The notes under the pieces are model-generated. The model searched no databases, was not told the DNA's origin, and was given only the letters and a program-made list of their open reading frames with translations. Below, one piece after another: positions 57,232-64,000 of a stretch of 64,000 bases of DNA. The translations under genes and the position numbers were made by a program. Source of the stretch: Nicotiana tabacum (taxonomy: Eukaryota; Streptophyta; Magnoliopsida; Solanales; Solanaceae); assembly GCF_000715075.1 (NCBI RefSeq), contig NC_134097.1, positions 65,443,190 through 65,507,189 on the forward strand, in the 5' to 3' direction. Positions within the stretch are counted from its first letter, which is position 1, and every line of letters starts with the position of its first letter.

Positions 57232-60200
57232 CAAGACTCCCCTCGGATAGGAAGAGGAGTAACCGTCCAATTGTTGGTCTTGGCCTCAGGCCCCACAAAC
57301 TGTATCTCTGCTCTGCTAGAACTTTCTCCAGCTTCCACCATACTGACATCCGCGAATAGTCTCTCAAAACTCTGATTCAGGTCTTCATTTATACCGATCA
57401 AAGGCCCTCGAATCTTTGGGACTGGCGACCCCTTGGCGCTTGCTCTGACAAAAGACTTTGCGAGGCGTGGCACTGGTTTAGGCAGAGACCAAACCCTTTT
57501 CTTCATTTTTTGCGCTTGCTTCCTATCTGCTGCGGTTGGTTTGAACCCCAATCCGAAAGTTTCCAGATTTTTAGGAAGGGAGACAGGTTGGACAATCCCT
57601 TGAAGCTCGACTCCCAGGCCTTTTCCTGGCACAAATCTGTTACCCAGCATTTCCGAGACCATCATGACTGTTGCGGCAGCTACCCTAGGGTGCGGGATGA
57701 TTTCTCCTTCAGAAATTTTGCTGGCCGACCCTGTATAAAAAATCTGGTAGACCCAAGGACCTTTGTCATCAGCAGTCTCTATGAAAGGCACAATTGCTCC
57801 ACCCGGGGTGCACGTTGTGTCCTCGCCGTGTATCACGACCTCTTGTCTTTCCCACTCGAACTTCACCGTCTGATGTAGAGTGGAAGGCACTGCTTTGGCT
57901 GCATGAATCCAGGGTCGTCCTAACAGCAGGTTATAAGAAACTGTGGCATCTAACACCTGGAATTCCATGGTAAACAGGACTGGACCAATGGTCAGTTCCA
58001 GTACAACATCCCCTACAGTGGCTGTTCCGTTTTCGTCAAACCCTCGGACACAGATGCTATTCTTGAGGATTCTTCCGCGGTCGATCTTTAACTGGTCCAG
58101 AGTGGATAATGGACAAATGTTAGCGCTTGAGCCGTTATCCACCAATACTCGAGTTACCACTGAGTCTTCACATTTGACGGCTAGGTATAGAGCTTTATTG
58201 TGCTCCGTACCTTCCACTGGCAGGTCATCATCTGAGAATGTTACCCTGTTCACCTCGAAAATTTTGCTGGCAATGGTTTCCATGTGGTTTACAGAAATCT
58301 CACTGGGTACATGAGCCTCGTTCAATATCTTCAACAGGGCCCGAAGATGCTCCTCAGAATGGATCAGTAACGACAACAATGAGATTTGGGCCGGTGTTTT
58401 TCTCAGCTGTTCGACCACAGAATAGTCATGTACTTTCATCTTCCTCAGGAACTCTTCAGCCTCTTCTTCGGACACAGGTTTCTTGGTTGCAACTGGGTTG
58501 GTCCTTCTTAGCTCCACCGGAGCAAAACATCGACCTGATCGAGTCAGCCCTTGCGCTTCACAACTGACTTCTTCCACCTGTTTTCCTTTGTACAACACCA
58601 CCGCCTTTTCATATTTCCAAGGCACAGCCCTGCTGTCAATCATCGGTAGCTGGACCACAGGCTTTATGGTCACCCGTTCTCTACATATCCCTTTCAACAC
58701 GACCGCCGGTGTGGGCGGGATCCCTGGTACTACCAACTTGCTTGGCTCGGGTTTTCTTGTTATGGCGGACGGGCTCTTTCCTAATATCACTACTGGCTTG
58801 ATGCCTTCTCCCTGCGACTGTACACTCGTTCCTCCACTGGTTGAGACTTCTTTCGGGGCGGCTTGGATCATCATCACTGTTTGTGAAGGTTTTCTCAATT
58901 CTCCTCCTTCACACACCAACTTAATTATGTGAGTTTCGTGGTGCGCTGGCAGTGGGTTCTGGTTGATGTTAGGAGCTTCTGGTGTCTGAACCTCGATCTT
59001 ATTGGTGTCAATAAGATCTTGTATGGCATGCCTTAATTTCCAGCACTTCTCGGTATCATGCCCGAGCATCCCTGAACAGTATTCACAACTGATTGATCGA
59101 TCCAAATTCTGAGGTGGGGGATTTGGTTCTTGAGTCTGGACAGGACTAACTAAACCCAATTGCCGCAGCTTGTGGAACAAAGCAGTGTAGGTTTCTCCCA
59201 GCTCCGTGAAGGTTCTCTGCTTCCGCAACCTGTCATTCCTAGCATCTGGATTTCCCCGAAAGCCTATCCCTGAAGGGTTTCTATATGCTCTTGGTGGAGG
59301 GTAGGTGTTTTGCGGTGGGTAGTTATTGTGTGGAGCTGGGTATGTGTTGTGGGGGGCCGGTGCGCGCCATTGTGGGCGAACCGGAGGCTGAGTGTATGCC
59401 TGGGCTTGGTGTACGGAACAATGTGGTTCTCGAGGTGGATAGAAATTTTGTGGTGGGCTGTATGGGTATTCTGACCTGTGAGGTCTGGGTTGGTTGTAGT
59501 GTGGCCTGTCAGCCCTGGACCAACTGCCTGCCTCAATTGTGGCAACCTCTTCTTTCTTTCTTTTCAACGCACCTCCCGTGCCGTTTTGAATGGCCTGGGT
59601 TGTGGCCTTGAGTGCCGAATAGTTCAAGATCTTGTCAGACCTCAAACCCTCTTCTATCATGACCCCTATCTTGACCACCTCGTTGAAAGATTTTCCAACC
59701 GTTGTCACCAAGTGACCAAAGTAGGTTGGATCTAGTGTCTGCAAAAAATAGTCCACCATCTCTCCCTCTCTCATGGGAGGATCGACTCTAGCTGCTTGTT
59801 CTCTCCAGCGGAACCCGAACTCGCGAAAACTTTCCCCGGGTTTCTTCCCAGTTCTCAATAATGTGAGACGGTCAGGGACTATCTCGAGATTGTACTGGAA
59901 ATGACCTGCAAAAGCCTGCGCCAGATCATCCCACGTGTACCACTTACTGGAATCCTGCCTGGTATACCATTCTAGTGCAGATCCGCTCAAACTTTGGCCG
60001 AAATAAGCTATCAACAGCTCATCCTTGCCGCCTGCCCCTCTCATCTTGCTACAGAATCCCCGCAAATGCGCCATGGGATCACCGTGCCCTTCATATAAAT
60101 CAAACTTAGGCATTTTGAACCCAGTCCGGAGTTGGACGTCTGGGAAAGGGCACAGATCTTTGTATGCTACGCTGACTTGATTGCCTAGCCCGTGCAAGTT

Positions 60201-60704
60201 CCTGAAGGACTGCTCCAGGCTTTTGAACTTTCTCAGCACTTCATCCTGTTCAGGGGCCTTAGCCGGCTTTTCAATCTCTGCCGGCACTTCCACATGTGGA
60301 TTGTAAGCTTGAGGCTCGGGTGCATGAAATGTAGGCTCAGGGGGATAGTATTGTGTATCGTGAGCCTGAAACAATGGCTCACTGGTCGTCCTTTGCAAAG
60401 GGGCCGATGTTGGTCCCACAAAAATGGGAATATTGGGTGTTGGGAGAGGTTGATGGGGTGGTGGAGCTTGGGAATCATGAGGGCTTCTTTCTTGATGATA
60501 AAGGGGATTTGGACGACTTGTGGAAGGGCCAGAGTGAGGGTATTCCGGCATGTGTCCCAGTGTCTCAGGGCTCTTTTGTGTTTTGGCTAGGGCTAGCTGC
60601 ATTGCATTCATCTCTAGTCCCATCCTTTCAATCTTTTCCATCGCTTCTTTTAGCAACTGGCTCATTGGCCTTTCTTCCTCATTACTATTCTCTGAAGTAG
60701 TCAT
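57228..60704 (-). CDS. gag-pro: Gag-Pro polyprotein of element F
   Basis: A fully open frame of 1158 codons from ATG 60704. Order: a short N-terminal helix with heptad-like leucines (about 15-45), a Pro-rich linker, the retrotransposon Gag domain (about 198-360; PKFDLYEGHGDP, ALEWYTRQ, ESFREFGFRWR), a second Pro/Tyr-rich linker, a CCHC-like knuckle with one extra residue (C540, C543, H549, C554), a retropepsin-like protease (VLVDNGSSAN with D856), and a G-patch-like segment (about 1018-1050, GNRFVPGKGLG). Gag would form the particle and Pro cut the polyprotein. G-patch segments occur in some retroviral proteases and bind RNA. Confidence 0.9.
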   Translation of the reverse strand: MTTSENSNEEERPMSQLLKEAMEKIERMGLEMNAMQLALAKTQKSPETLGHMPEYPHSGPSTSRPNPLYHQERSPHDSQAPPPHQPLPTPNIPIFVGPTSAPLQRTTSEPLFQAHDTQYYPPEPTFHAPEPQAYNPHVEVPAEIEKPAKAPEQDEVLRKFKSLEQSFRNLHGLGNQVSVAYKDLCPFPDVQLRTGFKMPKFDLYEGHGDPMAHLRGFCSKMRGAGGKDELLIAYFGQSLSGSALEWYTRQDSSKWYTWDDLAQAFAGHFQYNLEIVPDRLTLLRTGKKPGESFREFGFRWREQAARVDPPMREGEMVDYFLQTLDPTYFGHLVTTVGKSFNEVVKIGVMIEEGLRSDKILNYSALKATTQAIQNGTGGALKRKKEEVATIEAGSWSRADRPHYNQPRPHRSEYPYSPPQNFYPPREPHCSVHQAQAYTQPPVRPQWRAPAPHNTYPAPHNNYPPQNTYPPPRAYRNPSGIGFRGNPDARNDRLRKQRTFTELGETYTALFHKLRQLGLVSPVQTQEPNPPPQNLDRSISCEYCSGMLGHDTEKCWKLRHAIQDLIDTNKIEVQTPEAPNINQNPLPAHHETHIIKLVCEGGELRKPSQTVMMIQAAPKEVSTSGGTSVQSQGEGIKPVVILGKSPSAITRKPEPSKLVVPGIPPTPAVVLKGICRERVTIKPVVQLPMIDSRAVPWKYEKAVVLYKGKQVEEVSCEAQGLTRSGRCFAPVELRRTNPVATKKPVSEEEAEEFLRKMKVHDYSVVEQLRKTPAQISLLSLLIHSEEHLRALLKILNEAHVPSEISVNHMETIASKIFEVNRVTFSDDDLPVEGTEHNKALYLAVKCEDSVVTRVLVDNGSSANICPLSTLDQLKIDRGRILKNSICVRGFDENGTATVGDVVLELTIGPVLFTMEFQVLDATVSYNLLLGRPWIHAAKAVPSTLHQTVKFEWERQEVVIHGEDTTCTPGGAIVPFIETADDKGPWVYQIFYTGSASKISEGEIIPHPRVAAATVMMVSEMLGNRFVPGKGLGVELQGIVQPVSLPKNLETFGLGFKPTAADRKQAQKMKKRVWSLPKPVPRLAKSFVRASAKGSPVPKIRGPLIGINEDLNQSFERLFADVSMVEAGESSSRAEIQFVGPEAKTNNWTVTPLPIRGESW

Positions 60705-61014
60705 GCTTGTTACTACCGGTCCTTTGGATTTAGTTTGGTAGGAGTGTGTTGCCAGAGTTCTTTAACAACTAACTTGTCTGAATCAGACAATAACAAACTT
60801 CGTTAGCGTTAGAGTTTAACAGATTTGACCATAACACATAGAGGATGCAATGCACCTATGCAGTTAACCGTTCCTACATGCTTTGCTTCAAACAACATGC
60901 GTCATCCCGGTTTGCTCGTTCGTCCTTTTAAAGTATTTTGGGAACTCTGTGTTTTATTTTATTATGTACTTTATTTTCTTTCTTTATTAAAAGCGGTCGA
61001 ATCTTATGGGGATT

Positions 61015-61057
61015 GCCTACGTATCACGTCCCCGCGTGAATCAGACCAGGCGTAGTT
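61015..61057 (-). other. Module-border hairpin motif A2 (element F)
   Basis: On the - strand GAACTACG...GATACGTAGGC with inner stem TCACG/CGTGA. It lies 197 nt after the ORF1 stop and about 311 nt before the gag ATG. The rest of the gap 60705-61253 shows no gene. Homologue of N2. Confidence 0.65.
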
Positions 61058-61253
61058 CTGCCTCAAAATAAAGACACATGGAAATTCTTCCGGAGTCACT
61101 TAATTTATCAAAATTTGCTATTACACATTGCTTCAAACAAAATAGCAACAGTACAGACTCCACGGTTCTTTGACCCTATTTGATTGAAAGAAAAATAGAA
61201 AACAACATATGGGAAAGCATCAAAGCTCAATTAAAACAAGACTCGACCAGAGG

Positions 61254-63290
61254 TTAATTTTCCAACTTAGGGACCCGCGCGGCATCATTCGGCCTTTTCG
61301 CGGTTCTAGGTGCGAGATCCCTTTCGAGCTGCTCCAACTCGTGCATGGTCTGTTTGACATAACCCATCACTGCTGGGAGAACGATAACGCAGGTCATGTT
61401 TTCGCACCGCCGACACCGTCTGATGATGGCATGGGCAATGGCCCTGATCTTATCTCTGGTTTGTTTCTTCTCTATGAATAGGTGTCTTATCTGATCACTG
61501 CACGTCTTGAATACCTGTGAGTCTTGTATATGCTGATTCTTCAGCTGCCGTACTTCTGTCTTCATTTGGGCCAACAGGTCGTAACAATATCTACTCTCCA
61601 ATTGGAAATCCCTGGCCCGCTTAACTTCTTTAAACTTAAGTGTAGCCATCTCTCTCTTTATTTTGGCAACAGTCTTCTCGTGGTCATGTTTCAATTGGTT
61701 CAAGCATCGGCGATGCTTATCTACTCATGTATCCCACTGTGCCCTGAGCTCTGCTATGACGTTTTCGGATTTCTCCAAACCATCTTGCCATTCCCTGATT
61801 TCACCTTTTAGCCTTTTTATCAGCTGCTCGTCTGATCGACGCCTTGGTTGTTCATCCGCATTCATCCTTATCTGTTGGATCTGGGATCTGAGCATTTTGT
61901 TTTCCTGAATTAACCTGCTCCGCTCTCCCAGATTGGCAGCAGCCTGCACATTGTGCTCATATTTCAAGCTTTCCACTTGTTGTTTCAACCTGCTGATTTC
62001 GGCGCAATAGCCTCTTTCTTTTGCTAGCCAATCCCATTGTTTTTGCGATGTTTCAGCGAAATTCAGGATGTGGGGTCTCTTAGCCGGCCTTTCATGCTCA
62101 AGTTCCCTTCTATACCACGCGAGGTAACCTGGTGCCGTCTCACCTTTGGCTCGATCCCGTACGCAAGTGTCTGATTTCAAATATTGACACTCACTCCAGA
62201 CTTGGCGAATTTTCGCTTCTGGAAACTGTCCGTCAGGACTTATCTCAAGTGCTTGAGTGCTAAGATCTTCCTCATGAGGTACTATCTGGCATCTTCCAAA
62301 CTGTCTCAAAACTCGGCAGGGTGCGTAAGGTTGAATGCTCTTAAGCCCCATTAGTAAGAAATGAGTTTTAGCTGCAGACATATACAGGATCTCATCAACA
62401 GGCAACCATCCCAACGTCCATTGTATTTGGCTGGCAGTAAGAGCTTGAAAGAACGAGGTCCATGCCAGGACTCCTTTGGGCAAGCTGATCTCTTTGGTTC
62501 TCGTGTAAGATTCTTCTATGCAGGTCTTTTCCGGGGAACCATGGCTCAAAATCTCGGAATGATGGCAGAGGTGCTCGGACATCCATATCTGTAGGAGCAA
62601 GTTACAACCTTCGAAGAAATCTCCCCCAGCTTTACAAGATGTAAGAGCTCGAAAGATGTCGGACACCACCATAGGCGCGAGAGTACTGTCACTTTGCGTG
62701 AGTAAAGTGCTGACGACCCCGGATATCTTCAAATTAATGTTTCCGTCTTTCCTTGGAAATACCAGAAGGCCCAGGAACATCATCATGAACGCTACCCGTC
62801 GGTGCTTGTCCCACTTCTGACGAACTCCTTTGCTGCACAGTTTGTTGACTGGATTATTGAATCCCCCCTCGTGACCGTACCTATCATATATGAAGCATGG
62901 AGTACAAAATCCGGCTGCCAGATCTGGGTTGTGGACTGTTCTAGGTATTTTCAATGAATCTAGGAGCCGATGTACCGTGACGACTCTTAGGGCGACCAAG
63001 TATTTTTCCCTCAAGGGAAGTTCAGTATTCCCGATGTATCCGGCCATTTCTTCCAAAGTCGGGGTGAGCTCAAAATCAGAGAAATGGAAAACATTGTGCG
63101 CCGGGTCCCAATAGGTAACCAAAGCTCTTATGATATCTCCCCGAGGCTGGATTTACAACAGACCCACAAGACCTTTCAGATATTTCTTAACCTCATTTTG
63201 TCCTTCAACACCTAGATCATTCCACCATAGCCGTAACTTGGCAGGGATTTTGGTCATTATTGAAAAATGTTCATTTTGCATCGTGCTCAT
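61254..63290 (-). pseudogene. ORF1 of element F: DUF7745/plant-mobile-domain-like protein with coiled coil
   Basis: A frame of about 678 codons starts at ATG 63290 (MSTMQNEHFSIM, then LWWNDLGVEG). In-frame stops are TAA at codon 46 and TGA at 61725-61727. The first two thirds have the pattern YWDPAHNVFHFSDFEL, PTLEEMAGYIG, KWDKHRRVAFMMMFLGLLVF and EGCNLLLQIWMSEHL. I recognise this as the domain called DUF7745 in Solanaceae proteins, related to the plant mobile domain (from memory, not searched). The last third is a long coiled coil (LKQQVESLKYEHN, ENKMLRSQIQQIR) ending in a Cys/Arg-rich part (RRCRRCENM). ORF1 of Ogre-type elements has no known function. Confidence 0.75.
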
Positions 63291-64000
63291 CCTGCACATT
63301 TATTAAGGTGATTTTAACAAAAATGACTTGACCCAAAATATTTTACAGAAGGGATCAAGTTTTGAACACGGCCTTTAAACATTTCGGGGACGAAGATCTT
63401 AAGGCTGTGTGGGTCTACTGGACAAGATGCTAAACAAGACCCAAAGGTGGCTATTTATGCAAAGTCAGCCTTCCGGCGTCCCTTTACGGAACATTCGGCT
63501 ATTTATGACAAAACAGCGTCACCCGATTTATTATTGTGGCTATTTGAAACGCATTTTTTCATTAATTTTGGCTATTTTAGCAAAAATAGGGGTTGAACCC
63601 GACGAGGGTTGCCTACGTATCTCACATCCGGTGAGAATCAAACCGGCGTAGTTCGGGCATATCATGAATAGAGAAAACCTAGAAATCAGGAATAAGTATT
63701 ATTTTGAAAAAAGATAAAGACTAAAGAAAAATATTTTTTTTTTAATATTTGGACCATTAGTCTGAATTTATAAAAGGGGTACTACAAAAGAAACAACACA
63801 TTTTTTGAATTATGGATTTTCCATTTTTTACTTTTAAAATAAATATCTTTTTTTTTATTTTGAAAGTGATAAAAGAAAAATATTTTTTTTTTATTATTTT
63901 TTTTAATAACTCTCAATAAAAGACAGGTTTTTTTTTTTAGAAAAATTCCGGCGAGGTTTTGACATTACTTGGACATTGGTTTTATTTTCCAAAAATAGTA
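63291..64000 (-). other. Leader of element F with motif A1
   Basis: The 5' untranslated region continues beyond the window. It has one copy of the block repeated in E (63360-63540) and motif A1 at 63611-63654 (inner stem TCTCAC/GTGAGA, about 321 nt before the ORF1 ATG). A T-rich stretch (63720-63960 on the + strand) is the low-complexity counterpart of 29400-30190 in E. Confidence 0.75.
63611..63654 (-). other. Module-border hairpin motif A1 (element F)
   Basis: GAACTACG...GATACGTAGGC on the - strand with a perfect inner stem TCTCAC/GTGAGA and CGGAT loop, followed by AACCCTCGTCGGGTT, which can itself fold. Homologue of N1. Confidence 0.65.

Larger units (their letters stand above)
46699..64000 (-). 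mobile_element. Element F: Ogre/Tat-type Ty3/gypsy element with coding genes
   Basis: More than 17 kb on the - strand: leader with motif A1, ORF1, motif A2, Gag-Pro, predicted intron, Pol (RT, RNase H, archaeal-type RNase H, integrase), motif A3, a non-coding 3' region with a minisatellite, purine tract and a 4.2-kb 3' LTR. Two RNase H domains, an ORF1 before gag and the LTR ends TGTAAGCACGTG and GTGTGACA mark the Tat lineage, nearest Ogre. It is inserted in a LINE (flank GGATG at 46694-46698). The 5' LTR and primer site are outside the window. Stops in ORF1 and frameshifts in pol make this copy defective, though Gag-Pro is open. Confidence 0.9.

Noticed and set aside
53697..60741. Many + strand ORFs of 60-149 codons
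   Set aside because: They are shadows of the long - strand gag-pro and pol frames.
1..64000. tRNA, rRNA or host protein-coding genes
   Set aside because: None was recognised; every long coding signal belongs to retroelements or the integrated pararetrovirus. The tRNA-like phrases near the LTRs are primer sites.

Overview
The window is plant nuclear repeat DNA with no recognisable host gene. The organism is most likely a Solanaceae, probably Nicotiana. The evidence is two arms of an endogenous pararetrovirus of the tobacco-vein-clearing-virus type, Ty3/gypsy LTRs of solanaceous style, and Ogre/Tat-type gypsy elements with an extra ORF1. All of it is retroelements nested inside each other.

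Layout, left to right. (1) 1-7666: element A, the 3' part of a chromovirus on the + strand (RT end, RNase H, integrase, chromodomain tail, 3' LTR). Its pol is full of stops and is split by solo LTR D (1972-4754). (2) 7667-12033 plus 22562-22710: the left arm of the pararetrovirus on the - strand (ORF1 fragment, small leader ORF, poly(A) signal, promoter, small Pro/Ser ORF, transactivator/viroplasmin, RNase H and RT). (3) 12034-22561: element B, a non-autonomous gypsy element with two 3-kb LTRs inserted in the left arm, with a 5-bp target duplication differing at one base. (4) 22711-26021 plus 40389-41041: the right arm, the same viral region on the + strand, so the two arms form a head-to-head inverted repeat of about 4 kb. 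(5) 26022-40388: element E, a young non-autonomous Ogre/Tat-type element with 2.5-kb LTRs, about 9 kb of non-coding interior and several minisatellites. (6) 41042-44786: a (TA)n(TG)n tract and LTR C, a mosaic 5' LTR with primer-binding site whose interior is lost. (7) 45725-46698: ORF1 of a decayed LINE, cut by (8) element F, 46699-64000 on the - strand: a coding Ogre/Tat element with 4.2-kb 3' LTR, RT-RNase H-archaeal RNase H-integrase, Gag-Pro with G-patch, and an upstream ORF1. Its 5' LTR lies beyond the window.

How the parts relate. F could supply Gag and Pol, and E looks like its non-autonomous partner: E keeps matching LTR ends, the leader block, three copies of a hairpin motif and a shared 39-bp minisatellite, but has lost ORF1, gag and pol. 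In F a 173-nt intron can be read between Gag-Pro and Pol whose removal would fuse them in frame.

Most notable observations: a structured motif (GAACTACG...GATACGTAGGC) placed at module borders in both E and F, with compensatory changes in its inner stem; serial GAG-triloop mini-hairpins with compensatory changes in the LTRs of A, B and C; and the inverted pararetrovirus pair, a plausible source of double-stranded RNA. All alignments were made by eye.
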